From: Pedobacter sp.
GTDB taxonomy: Bacteria; Bacteroidota; Bacteroidia; Sphingobacteriales; Sphingobacteriaceae
Assembly: GCA_028287885.1 (NCBI GenBank)
Contig: JAQBOT010000387.1
Coordinates: 1 to 8,519 of the forward strand
Direction of reading: 5' to 3'
Length of the DNA stretch: 8,519 nt
Below, piece after piece: positions 1 through 8,191 of the stretch. The notes below the pieces were generated by a model. The model was given only the letters and a program-made list of their open reading frames with translations, did no database searches and was not told where the DNA came from. The position numbers were made by a program, and so were the translations under genes. Every line of letters begins with the position of its first letter. Within the stretch, counting starts at the first letter, position 1.

Positions 1-2909
1 CGGCTGTGAATGTACAAAATCGCGTCACCCAGGCTACTGGACAACTGCCTGCGGAAGTGGTACAACAGGGTATAACCACGACTAAACAACAAAACAGCTT
101 AATTGGCGCGATTGGCCTCTACACGGAAGATCCTAAAAAATACGATCAAACTTTTGTTGCCAATTACGCACAGATCAATATCATCCCGGAACTAAAACGG
201 ATCCCCGGAATAGGTTCAGCGACGATCTTTGGTGGTGTTAAAGATTATTCCATGCGTGTCTGGCTTAATCCGAACCAAATGGCAAGCTATAATATCACAC
301 CTGCCGAGGTGATGGCTGCGATACAAGACAAGAACCTTGAGGCAGCACCCGGTAAGTTGGGGGAGAGAAGTAAAGAGGTTTTTGAGTACGTGATTAAGTA
401 TAAAGGAAAGCTTACTAAACCCGAGGAATACGATAATATTGCCATACGCGCAAATGCCGACGGCTCTGTACTTCACTTAAAAGATGTGGCACGTGTTGAG
501 TTGGGTGCTTATTCCTATACCAGCGTAACCCACTTGAATGGTAAAGATGGAATTGGAATCGGAATCATCCAACTGGCCGGGTCGAATGCAAATGAAATCC
601 AGGTTGCAGTAGATAAGCTGATGGAGAAAGCGGCTAAAGATTTTCCGGCTGGCATTAAATACAATCAGTTCTACAGAACAAAGACTGCATTGGATGAGTC
701 GATCACTCAGGTAGAGCATACCCTTATAGAGGCTTTTATCCTGGTTTTTCTAGTGGTATTCCTCTTCTTACAAGATTTTAGATCAACGTTAATTCCTGCG
801 ATAGCAGTACCGGTTGCGATACTAGGTACTTTCTTTTTCATGGGTCTTTTTGGTTTCTCAATCAACCTGCTCACTTTATTTGCGCTCGTGCTTGCTATTG
901 GAATTGTTGTGGATGATGCGATTGTGGTGGTCGAAGCTGTACACGCTAAGATGGAGCATAAGCATTTACCTGCTAAAGCAGCAACAAAGGAGGCTATGCA
1001 TGAAATTACCGGAGCAATTATCTCCATTACTCTGGTGATGGCCGCTGTGTTTTTACCAGTAGGTTTCATGACGGGCTCAACAGGTATCTTCTATAGGCAG
1101 TTTGCTTTTACAATGTCTATTGCAATCGTTATCTCTGCCGTAAATGCCTTAACGTTAAGTCCGGCCCTTGCCGCATTATTTTTAAAGAGCAATCATACAG
1201 CTGAAGATGGCATCCCAGTAAAGAAGGGATTTAAAGAAAAGTTCTATGCTGGCTTTAACAGCAGCTTTAACGCCATGACCAACAGGTACGTGGGTGGATT
1301 GAAGTTTCTCATCAGCCATAAATGGGTAAGCATGTCAGGCTTAGCTGTGGTCACCTTACTTACTGTTTATCTTGTCTATACCACAAAATCGGGCTTTATT
1401 CCAACAGAAGATCAGGGCTTTGTGGCGATTTCAGTTTCCACACCTTCCGGTACATCCTTAGATGGTACGACAAAGGTGCTTACACAAGCGGAGAATAAGC
1501 TTCGGGCATTACCAGCAACGCGCTTCGTAACGGCTATATCGGGTTTTAACCTGTTGACATCATCAAATAGCCCATCATCGGCAGTGGTGTTCGTCTTGTT
1601 AAAACCTAATAAAGACAGAGGTGAGGTAAAGGACATTAACGCTATTCAAGACCTAATCCGTGGACAATTGGGCGCATTGACTGGTGGAACCTTTTTTGTA
1701 TTCAGTTTTCCAACCGTTCCGGGCTTCAGTAATGTTGAAGCATTGGATATGGTCTTGCAGGATAAAACTGGTGGCAAGCTGGACAAGTTTAGCGGTGTCA
1801 CCAACAACTTCATCGGCAAATTAATGCAGAAGAAAGAAATTGCGTATGCATTTACTTCCTTTAAGGCCGACTATCCGCAGCTGCAGTTGGAGGTTAACGA
1901 TGATAAAGCAAACCAGCTTGGCGTAAGTGTCAAAGACATCCTACAGACCATGCAGGCTTATTTTGGTAGCGCTCAAGCTTCAGATTTCAATCGCTTTGGT
2001 AAGTATTATCGTGTAGTTGTTCAGGCTGATGTTGCCGACAGAACTGATCCGGCTTCCATCGACCGCGTTTTTGTTAAAAACAAAAGCGGTGAAATGGTTC
2101 CGATAAATACCCTGGTAACCCTTACCCGAGTTTATGGATCAGAGACAGCCTCCCGCTATAATCTGTTCAACTCTATTCAGATTAACGCCATCCCTAAACC
2201 TGGCTTCAGTTCTGGTGATGCCATTCGTGCCATAGAGGAAACGGCTAAGGAGCAGTTGCCCTCAGGTTTCGCCTATGAATTCTCTGGTCAAACTAGAGAG
2301 GAAATTTCGTCTGGCGGGCAATCCGCAATCGTGTTTATGCTTTGCCTTGTTTTCGTCTATTTCTTACTTGCCGCGCAGTATGAAAGCTACTTGCTTCCAT
2401 TAGCAGTTATCCTTTCTATACCTACAGGTATAATAGGCGTATTTGTCGCTTTGGGATTAACAGGGATTGAGAACAATATTTATGTTCAGGTCGCCTTGAT
2501 AATGCTCATTGGCTTACTGGCAAAGAATGCGATTCTGATCATTGAATTTGCTGTTCAACGCCGCAAGGCTGGACGTGGTTTGGTAGAATCTGCAATCGAA
2601 GCTGCAAGGTTGAGACTGCGACCAATCATAATGACATCACTTGCTTTCGTCTTCGGTTTATTTCCGATGAGTATAGCAACGGGACCATCTGCACAGGGTA
2701 ATCATTCCATCAGCTTTGGTGCAGCAGGTGGGATGGTTTCCGGTGTGCTTTTGGGTTTGTTTATCATACCGGTATTGTTCGTGATTTTCCAGGGTCTCCA
2801 GGAAAGAATTACAGGCTTGCCGCTGGCTGTGTTGAACCGCGAGGATCCAGCCGCTAAGGAAAACCATGCAAGAAGCAAGAAAGAGATCGAACTACTGGGC
2901 ATTAATTAG
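1..2909 (+). CDS. RND (HAE-1/AcrB-like) efflux pump inner-membrane subunit, 5'-truncated by window
   Basis: This is the proton-driven inner-membrane pump of a tripartite drug/solvent efflux complex. The frame is open from the window edge (first full codon at 3), so the GTG at 6 is internal. About 100 N-terminal residues, including the first membrane helix, are missing, judged from the offset to AcrB D407/D408 and K940. Counting from the codon at 6: rest of the first porter half about 1-230, TM2-6 cluster about 238-400, TM7 about 440-460 followed by a GFIPTEDQG stretch, second porter half about 465-765, and TM8-12 about 768-945. The proton-relay residues are intact: D303/D304 in VVDDAIVVVE (nt 912-917) and K840 in LLAKNAILIIEFA (nt 2523-2525). 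This fits the hydrophobe/amphiphile HAE-1 branch rather than heavy-metal CzcA; the substrate cannot be read from sequence. The frame is intact to the TAG. An outer-membrane channel gene follows; the membrane-fusion adaptor is presumably upstream. Confidence 0.96.
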   Translation, partial: AVNVQNRVTQATGQLPAEVVQQGITTTKQQNSLIGAIGLYTEDPKKYDQTFVANYAQINIIPELKRIPGIGSATIFGGVKDYSMRVWLNPNQMASYNITPAEVMAAIQDKNLEAAPGKLGERSKEVFEYVIKYKGKLTKPEEYDNIAIRANADGSVLHLKDVARVELGAYSYTSVTHLNGKDGIGIGIIQLAGSNANEIQVAVDKLMEKAAKDFPAGIKYNQFYRTKTALDESITQVEHTLIEAFILVFLVVFLFLQDFRSTLIPAIAVPVAILGTFFFMGLFGFSINLLTLFALVLAIGIVVDDAIVVVEAVHAKMEHKHLPAKAATKEAMHEITGAIISITLVMAAVFLPVGFMTGSTGIFYRQFAFTMSIAIVISAVNALTLSPALAALFLKSNHTAEDGIPVKKGFKEKFYAGFNSSFNAMTNRYVGGLKFLISHKWVSMSGLAVVTLLTVYLVYTTKSGFIPTEDQGFVAISVSTPSGTSLDGTTKVLTQAENKLRALPATRFVTAISGFNLLTSSNSPSSAVVFVLLKPNKDRGEVKDINAIQDLIRGQLGALTGGTFFVFSFPTVPGFSNVEALDMVLQDKTGGKLDKFSGVTNNFIGKLMQKKEIAYAFTSFKADYPQLQLEVNDDKANQLGVSVKDILQTMQAYFGSAQASDFNRFGKYYRVVVQADVADRTDPASIDRVFVKNKSGEMVPINTLVTLTRVYGSETASRYNLFNSIQINAIPKPGFSSGDAIRAIEETAKEQLPSGFAYEFSGQTREEISSGGQSAIVFMLCLVFVYFLLAAQYESYLLPLAVILSIPTGIIGVFVALGLTGIENNIYVQVALIMLIGLLAKNAILIIEFAVQRRKAGRGLVESAIEAARLRLRPIIMTSLAFVFGLFPMSIATGPSAQGNHSISFGAAGGMVSGVLLGLFIIPVLFVIFQGLQERITGLPLAVLNREDPAAKENHARSKKEIELLGIN

Positions 2910-2952
2910 CATGCTATTGAATTTAACAGCACAACGTTTAACTAAGTATACA

Positions 2953-4377
2953 ATGAAACGAATAATATATTCATACACGTTTACCCTATTGATGGTGTTA
3001 ATCGCCGGGTGTAAAATATCAAAGGATGTGGTGACCCCAAAAGTGCAATTGCCGGAATCCTTCCGCGGTGTGGAAGGCACTAAGGCTCCAGATTCTAGCA
3101 GCATTGCAGAAATTGGATGGAAAAAGTTTTTCACCGACGATAACTTGCAAAAGCTGATTGATACTGCAATCATCAGAAATTACGATATGCAGATCGCTGT
3201 CAAAAACATAGATCAAGCCACATTACTTTTTAAGCAGGTAAAGTGGAATTACGTACCGGCACTCGCATTAAACGTTACAGCAAGCTCGAGCAGGCCTTCT
3301 GATAACAGTTTAACAGGGCTCAGTATTGCACAATACGGCATCGGCAAAAAACATGTAGAAGATTATTCTGCTGACTTGTCATTGTCATGGGAAGCCGACA
3401 TCTGGGGAAAGATCAGAAATCAAGGAAAGGCAGCCTTTGCAGCATACTTGCAAAGTGCGGAAGCAAAAAAGGCGGTTCAAACGAATCTGGTGACCATGGT
3501 ATCACAAGGTTACTACAACCTGTTGATGTTGGATGCACAACTTGCTATCTCAAATAAGAACGTAAAACTAAATGATAGCACACTTCGGATAATCAGGCTA
3601 CAGTATGATGCGGGTCAGGTTACGTCCTTGGCGGTTCAACAAGCCGAGGCACAGAAATTGGCTGCTGCAGCGCTTGTTCCATTGTTTGAAAAGAACATAG
3701 CCATACAAGAAAATGCTTTAAGTGTTTTAACCAGTTCCTTACCGGATCGCGTGTCTAGAAATGCCAGCCTTGATGCAATCCTGTTGCCAGTGTATTTACC
3801 AACCGGATTGCCCTCTGCCATTGTCAGTCGCCGGCCTGATGTTAAGACCGCGGAACTTGCACTCCTCGTTGCAAACGGAAGGGTAGGTATCAGCAAAGCG
3901 GAAATGTATCCATCTTTACAGATCACCGCAGAAGGGGGAGTTAATTCCTTCAAAGCCAGTAATTGGTTTAACATACCCGCTTCTTTGTTTGGCGTAGTTG
4001 CTGGTGGTTTAGTGCAACCACTTTTGAATCATAAAGTATTAAAAACCGAGTACCAGATTGCTAAGCTTGACCGGGATAAAACAGTTTTACAATTTAGGCA
4101 AACTGTTTTAAACGCGGTAGGCGAAGTTTCGGACGCTTTGGTAAGTATCGACAAGTTAAGATCACAACAAGCAATTGCAGCAAGTCGGGTAACTGCCTTA
4201 CATGCGGCAACCAGGAATGCCAACCTTCTCTTTAAGAACGGAATGGCAACCTATTTAGAGGTGATCACCGCGCAAAGCAATGTGTTACAAAGTGAACTGG
4301 AGCTTGCTTCCATTAAGCGCGATGAACTTAGTGCTGTTGCTGACCTTTACCGCGCTCTGGGAGGTGGCTGGAATTAA
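2953..4377 (+). CDS. TolC/NodT-family outer-membrane efflux channel lipoprotein
   Basis: This is the outer-membrane factor of the tripartite pump; such proteins trimerise into a channel-tunnel that takes substrate from the RND pump and adaptor. The chosen ATG gives 474 residues, a usual NodT-family length, with a lipoprotein signal: basic MKR, hydrophobic core, and lipobox LIAGC with Cys20 as the predicted lipidated residue. Two outer-membrane-efflux-protein repeats follow (about 60-260 and 285-470). The first contains SWEADIWGKIRNQ at 145-157, and the second opens with the hallmark LPSAIVSRRPDV at 286-297 and AEMYPSLQITAEGG at 316-329. The frame is open upstream, with an ATG at 2911 just after the pump's stop and another at 2866 inside the pump gene. 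Both would put a polar extension before the signal peptide, so they are less likely. No clear Shine-Dalgarno is seen. The 43-bp gap to the pump gene, without a terminator-like hairpin, supports co-transcription. Confidence 0.95.
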   Translation: MKRIIYSYTFTLLMVLIAGCKISKDVVTPKVQLPESFRGVEGTKAPDSSSIAEIGWKKFFTDDNLQKLIDTAIIRNYDMQIAVKNIDQATLLFKQVKWNYVPALALNVTASSSRPSDNSLTGLSIAQYGIGKKHVEDYSADLSLSWEADIWGKIRNQGKAAFAAYLQSAEAKKAVQTNLVTMVSQGYYNLLMLDAQLAISNKNVKLNDSTLRIIRLQYDAGQVTSLAVQQAEAQKLAAAALVPLFEKNIAIQENALSVLTSSLPDRVSRNASLDAILLPVYLPTGLPSAIVSRRPDVKTAELALLVANGRVGISKAEMYPSLQITAEGGVNSFKASNWFNIPASLFGVVAGGLVQPLLNHKVLKTEYQIAKLDRDKTVLQFRQTVLNAVGEVSDALVSIDKLRSQQAIAASRVTALHAATRNANLLFKNGMATYLEVITAQSNVLQSELELASIKRDELSAVADLYRALGGGWN

Positions 4378-4389
4378 GTTTTTAGCCAC
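4364..4389. repeat. 6-bp inverted repeat spanning both stop codons of a convergent gene pair
   Basis: GTGGCT at 4364-4369 is complementary to AGCCAC at 4384-4389, with a 14-base loop holding the TAA of the efflux channel (4375-4377) and most of the TAA of the receptor on the other strand (4382-4384). Only four bases separate the two genes. A T-rich run (4378-4383) lies in the loop, not after the stem, so this is not a standard intrinsic terminator. It could be a weak bidirectional stop signal or chance. Confidence 0.3.
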
Positions 4390-6931
4390 GCCCATTGTTG
4401 CTTTCTTCTTGCTTCAAGTCATCGTTCGTAACCCCACGTTTCTTTTTAGGGGCTTGCGCACCGAAGTTCATCTTTCCAAAGTTATAAGTAAAGCTGAATC
4501 CGAATGATCTGAAAGGTACCGAGAAGGTGCTGCGTTGTGTAAGTGGACCACTGTTGATATTTGTTGTGAAATCTTTATAGTCTTTAAACGGTTGGGTAAC
4601 ATTCAATCCTAGAGAGCCACGTTTTTTCATGATCTCCTGTTTTACGCCGATTACCCAAAGATTAAACGAAGGGTTGGTGCCTTGAAAGGTCCTTCTTGCT
4701 GAATTTTGCATTACAAAGGACTCTACATTCAGCGTTTTCGTCACCTTCACGGTACCACTAAGGGAGCCGTTATATTGAATATAAGTTGACTGGCTGCCTT
4801 GTTGCAAGCTGCTAATGATTTGTGGCTTGTAGGTAAAGGCATTGATATTACCCCGTAAGGTAAGTATGTTGAAGAGCTGAACAGATCCAAACAGACTCGT
4901 TCCTATAGAATTGTTATCTCCCACGTTTAAAAAATTGGTTAAGGACACGTCACGGGTTACGATAGTTCCAGAATTATCGACAGTACTAAAAGGTACCGTG
5001 CTTACAACGCTTTCGATGATGTCATTTGTTCTTCGGTAATAAACAGAGGCGTTGATAACCGCTGTTTTGATGAATGTAGAGTAGTTTAACTCCAGCGTTT
5101 GTGCTATTTCTGGCGATAACTCGGGATTACCCTGGCTTTGGTTCAGCGGATCGCTCGTATTGCGGAAGGGATTCAAATACTGTAAACTTGGGCGTTGTAT
5201 TCGTTTGCTGTAGCTCAGCTTAATTGTTTGTGTAGGTGTTAGTGCTTTTGAAATGGCCAGGCTGGGTATAAAGTTGACGTAATCATTTTTAAACGGAGAT
5301 AGTCCGCTGCTTGTATTTCCGGAACTACCCGTAATTTTTGTGTTTTCAACTCTAGCACCGGTGAGTAGCGTAACACCATTACCAAGCGTGGAAGTTAACA
5401 AGCCATAGGCAGAATAAACATTTTGACCATAATCGTAGCCGTTTGATGTAGTGGTGTTCAAAACATATTGACCACTTGCATCAGGATTAAAGAAATCATA
5501 ATCGCTGTTTATTTTACGGATTATCGTTTTCGCACCGGCTTCAATTTTGAAGATCTTGTTTACCGGCAACACATAGTCGGTTTGAACGGTATATTCATTG
5601 TTTGTTCCAACATTTGTGGCGCGTTGGTTTTGTGTGAAGGCAGAGTATTCGGAAGTATAATCAACATCTGCTGTTCCGTGCGTCCATTGACCGGCAATGC
5701 TAAGTTCTTCGCCCTCTTTCTTAAACTTATGCGTAAAGTCATTGTTCCAGTCGAAGTTTGAAAAGCTGTTCTTGCTGCTTGTATTCGCTGTGTAGTTGAC
5801 CGTACCCTGACTGGGTGAAAAATTACTGTTTACTGTAGTTCCAGTATTCTGAAATACGCCGCCCCTTCTGCTGAAAGAGGAGGAAAAACTATCATTATCT
5901 GTAAAGTCATAACCTAAGGAAGCGGTTGCGCTTAAGAAATGCCTTTTCGAGGTATTTTCTCCTTTTGAAGAGGATGAAGTTCCCAGGTCCGAATTCTGAC
6001 TTTCAAAAGAAGAATGGGTTGTCTGTGGCCAACCTGTATTGTAACCTACATTTGCGCTTAGGCTCAACTTATTTTTATTGAAATTCAAGTTCGCATTTTC
6101 ATTATTTTGCCTTGTTCCAATACCTGCGCTTATTGAACCACTTACACCAGATACGGTCTTCTTTTTAGTAATGATGTTTATGATTCCTGCTGAGCCCTCT
6201 GCATCATATTTCGCGGAAGGTGAAGTGATCACCTCAATGTTTTTGATCTGGTCTGCCGGCATAGACTTCAACACGTCTGCTGCGTTTGTAGTTAGTGCAC
6301 CTGAGGGTTTTCCGTTTATAAGGATCCGGACATTCTGGCTACCGCGCAAAGCAACATTCCCGTCCATATCTAAAGACACCATTGGAACTTTACGCAAAAT
6401 ATCAGAAACGTTTCCACCTGAGCTTGTGACATCTTTTTCTGCATTGAAGACCAACTTGTCAATCTTGTTTTCTATTAAAGCCTGTTGACCGGTAATCTCT
6501 ACAGCCTTTAACAAATTCGCTGTCGGAGAAATGATGATTTTGCCAATGTTTTGATCGAGGTGTTCGGCGGACAAAACCACCCTTGGTATTTCTGTGCGTT
6601 TGTAGCCGATGAAATCTACCTGTACCCGGTATTCGCCGGCTGGAACATTGCTGATCTGGAAAACACCTTTTACGTCTGTTAGTCCACCAGTAAGTGGTGT
6701 AGATGTTCCAAGTTTGAAAACGCTAACAGTGGCATAATCTACCGGCTTCTTAGTAAGGGAGTCGATAACGGTTCCTGATACTGTTCCACTAGCACCGTTC
6801 GGTCGGCTTGGACCTGCAACCTGCGCACGAACCGTCCCGGCCCAAGCAACCATACCAATCAGGATCAGGATTGTTGATTTGATAAATTTACGAGTTTGGT
6901 TAGGTATCTTAGTGTTCGGTTGCGTTTTCAT
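4382..6931 (-). CDS. TonB-dependent-receptor-like outer-membrane beta-barrel protein with carboxypeptidase-regulatory-like N-terminus
   Basis: This is an outer-membrane protein of the Bacteroidota receptor type, probably a gated importer or envelope barrel; no substrate can be inferred. From the ATG at 6931 it has 849 residues. There is a signal peptide about 1-36 (basic stretch RKFIKS, hydrophobic ILILIGMVAW, likely cleavage after VRA). A carboxypeptidase-regulatory-like beta-sandwich follows at about 50-135 (GTVSGTVIDSLTKKPVDYA, then the conserved VPAGEYRVQVDFIGY). The plug-like domain, about 140-258, includes SDILRKVPMVSLDMDGNVALRG and IEVITSPSAKYDAEGSAGIINIIT. The rest is a long Asn/Ser/Thr-rich barrel with alternating strands and NPFRNTSDPLNQSQGNPELSPE near its middle. 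The pattern matches the outer-membrane beta-barrel family often annotated as TonB-dependent receptor; I see no clear TonB box. The last 23 residues are a hydrophilic tail rather than a terminal aromatic. A TTG at 6955 would add eight residues before the signal, so ATG 6931 is preferred. It is divergent from the sensor kinase. Confidence 0.92.
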   Translation of the reverse strand: MKTQPNTKIPNQTRKFIKSTILILIGMVAWAGTVRAQVAGPSRPNGASGTVSGTVIDSLTKKPVDYATVSVFKLGTSTPLTGGLTDVKGVFQISNVPAGEYRVQVDFIGYKRTEIPRVVLSAEHLDQNIGKIIISPTANLLKAVEITGQQALIENKIDKLVFNAEKDVTSSGGNVSDILRKVPMVSLDMDGNVALRGSQNVRILINGKPSGALTTNAADVLKSMPADQIKNIEVITSPSAKYDAEGSAGIINIITKKKTVSGVSGSISAGIGTRQNNENANLNFNKNKLSLSANVGYNTGWPQTTHSSFESQNSDLGTSSSSKGENTSKRHFLSATASLGYDFTDNDSFSSSFSRRGGVFQNTGTTVNSNFSPSQGTVNYTANTSSKNSFSNFDWNNDFTHKFKKEGEELSIAGQWTHGTADVDYTSEYSAFTQNQRATNVGTNNEYTVQTDYVLPVNKIFKIEAGAKTIIRKINSDYDFFNPDASGQYVLNTTTSNGYDYGQNVYSAYGLLTSTLGNGVTLLTGARVENTKITGSSGNTSSGLSPFKNDYVNFIPSLAISKALTPTQTIKLSYSKRIQRPSLQYLNPFRNTSDPLNQSQGNPELSPEIAQTLELNYSTFIKTAVINASVYYRRTNDIIESVVSTVPFSTVDNSGTIVTRDVSLTNFLNVGDNNSIGTSLFGSVQLFNILTLRGNINAFTYKPQIISSLQQGSQSTYIQYNGSLSGTVKVTKTLNVESFVMQNSARRTFQGTNPSFNLWVIGVKQEIMKKRGSLGLNVTQPFKDYKDFTTNINSGPLTQRSTFSVPFRSFGFSFTYNFGKMNFGAQAPKKKRGVTNDDLKQEESNNGRG

Positions 6932-7126
6932 ATGGGCTGCTTTTGAACAAAACAAAGCATTTGAAGCCAGCTTAATTTCGATAATAGATGGTTAACCCTA
7001 AATTGTCGACGGGATCAATCTTTGTATCGATGGGACCTATAGAGCAAAAAGGTCATTCCATCTATAAAATGGGGCCGAGTGTCTAAGTGATGATTTCAGT
7101 CCAATAATACTTTTCATATTTGTTGA
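6932..7126. promoter_or_regulatory. Divergent intergenic region between receptor and sensor-kinase genes
   Basis: These 195 bases separate two divergent start codons, so they should carry the receptor promoter (leftward) and the kinase/regulator promoter (rightward). I saw no convincing coding frame. Neither start has a clear Shine-Dalgarno, as is common in Bacteroidota. The known Bacteroidota -7 element TAnnTTTG has only one-mismatch matches on the + strand: AATCTTTG at 7017-7024 and CATATTTG at 7115-7122. Neither has a good upstream TTTG at the expected spacing, and no good match was found on the minus strand. The region contains the inverted repeat at 7025-7066, listed separately. That it holds promoters is inferred from gene orientation. 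Confidence 0.7.
7025..7066. repeat. Imperfect inverted repeat (potential hairpin or operator) in the divergent promoter region
   Basis: GATGGGACCT at 7029-7038 pairs with AGGTC at 7050-7054 plus CCATC at 7058-7062, with a three-base bulge (7055-7057) and an 11-base loop (7039-7049). Beyond one mismatch (7028/7063), TAT at 7025-7027 pairs with ATA at 7064-7066. In total 13 base pairs form with one mismatch and one bulge. It lies 60 bases before the kinase start codon and about 94 before the receptor start on the other strand. No T-run follows on either strand, so a terminator is unlikely; an operator or 5'-UTR hairpin is possible. Confidence 0.45.
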
Positions 7127-8191
7127 ATGAACCCAGTATTTACAAGCCTTAGGAAAATAGTTAGTTCCGTTCATTTTTTTATCGCATCGGGATTGTTAAT
7201 CCTGACGTTCTTTCCACTCACCTGGCCGATACATCTGCCTGCTGAGTTTTGGATTAAGCAGGTTTTACTTAATCTGTTGTGGGCTTGTTTATTCTATGGT
7301 AACTTCTTCATTTTTACCCCCAAGCTGTTGTATAACCATCGCACAGTGATGTTCGTGGTTCTGGTAATATGTACTTTGTTTTTGGTTGTATTTATAAACA
7401 ACTGGCTGGATACAATCCTGCACTTACCCGAGGTAATGGAGAAAGTCTTCAACCCCGACGGCCATCAACATCCTCAAAAGCGAGATCACTCCGGAGCTTA
7501 CATCACCATCATTATGGCGATGATTGTTTATGGTATAAGTACAGTAGTCGCCTTATCCAGAAAAATGCAACGGGACCAAATTGTTTTTGAAGCTACAGAG
7601 AAAGAAAAGGTCGTCTCAGAATTGTCCTTCTTAAAGTCTCAGATAAACCCTCATTTTTTCTTCAATACATTGCATACCATATATTCACTCGCGGATAGCA
7701 ATGCAGATGTAGCTAAGGATGCAATTTACACGCTCTCACATATGATGAGGTATGTTATCTATGATACACAAAACGATTTGACGACCTTAGAAAACGAATT
7801 GAAATTTGTTGAAGACTACATCAAGCTTATGAAATTGCGGCTCTCCGAAAATGTCCAGGTAATCTTTGAGAAGCAGTCAGACATGAAGAATCATCAACTT
7901 GCCCCAATGATTTTGCTGCCCTTCATTGAAAATGCGTTTAAGCATGGTGTAAGTACGCTTCACCCAAGTTATGTCTATATTGACATTCGCCAACTCGGGC
8001 AGGCCATTAAAGTTGAAATTAAAAACTCTCTTTTTGAGGAGAGGCAACACCTCGAGGAAAGTAATGGGATTGGACTTACCAATACGAAAAGGAGACTGGA
8101 CCTCCTTTATCCAAATAGCTACACACTGCATGTAGATAGTAATACGACTACCAAAGAATTTACAGTCACCTTAACGCTCGAACTAAAATGA
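7127..8191 (+). CDS. LytS-family sensor histidine kinase (four predicted TM helices, His_kinase/HATPase)
   Basis: This is an inner-membrane sensor that autophosphorylates and passes phosphate to the response regulator encoded immediately downstream. It has 354 residues. Four hydrophobic segments lie at about 13-32, 43-63, 73-93 and 124-144; with the kinase in the cytoplasm, the loop 94-123 between helices 3 and 4 would face the periplasm. That loop carries His99, His113, His115 and His121. A charged linker of about 145-165 leads to the His_kinase-type phosphoacceptor region with His176 in SQINPHFFFNTLHTIYSL. The ATP-binding part shows the N-box LLPFIENAFKHG at 263-274 and the G-box NGIGLTNTKRRL at 313-324. 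All core motifs are present, so it should be active. The signal is unknown. The ATG at 7127 lacks a clear Shine-Dalgarno but gives a normal family length. The stop overlaps the next gene by four bases (ATGA), implying translational coupling. Confidence 0.95.
   Translation: MNPVFTSLRKIVSSVHFFIASGLLILTFFPLTWPIHLPAEFWIKQVLLNLLWACLFYGNFFIFTPKLLYNHRTVMFVVLVICTLFLVVFINNWLDTILHLPEVMEKVFNPDGHQHPQKRDHSGAYITIIMAMIVYGISTVVALSRKMQRDQIVFEATEKEKVVSELSFLKSQINPHFFFNTLHTIYSLADSNADVAKDAIYTLSHMMRYVIYDTQNDLTTLENELKFVEDYIKLMKLRLSENVQVIFEKQSDMKNHQLAPMILLPFIENAFKHGVSTLHPSYVYIDIRQLGQAIKVEIKNSLFEERQHLEESNGIGLTNTKRRLDLLYPNSYTLHVDSNTTTKEFTVTLTLELK

Noticed and set aside
6..8. GTG at 6 as the start of the RND pump gene
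   Set aside because: The frame is open to the window edge and the product lacks about 100 residues, including the first membrane helix; the true start lies upstream.
707..1069. 120-residue open frame on the minus strand
   Set aside because: It lies wholly inside the conserved RND pump gene and has low-complexity Thr/Ile/Ala/Ser-rich composition typical of an antisense shadow.
2866..2952. Upstream starts (ATG 2866 or 2911) for the outer-membrane channel
   Set aside because: They would put 29 or 14 polar residues before a well-formed lipoprotein signal peptide that begins at ATG 2953; the 2866 start also overlaps the pump gene by 44 bp.
4280..4507. 75-residue open frame on the plus strand crossing the convergent junction
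   Set aside because: It overlaps the 3' ends of two well-supported genes and shows no recognisable features beyond a chance hydrophobic stretch.
6078..6488. 136-residue open frame on the plus strand
   Set aside because: It is antisense to the plug and carboxypeptidase-like region of the receptor, which has clear family motifs; no recognisable domain on this strand.
6932..6955. TTG at 6955 as the receptor start
   Set aside because: It adds eight residues before an already complete signal peptide beginning at ATG 6931, and a TTG start has no supporting ribosome site.
7115..7122. CATATTTG as a Bacteroidota -7 promoter element for the kinase
   Set aside because: It has one mismatch, no good upstream TTTG, and would place the transcript start at the kinase start codon itself.
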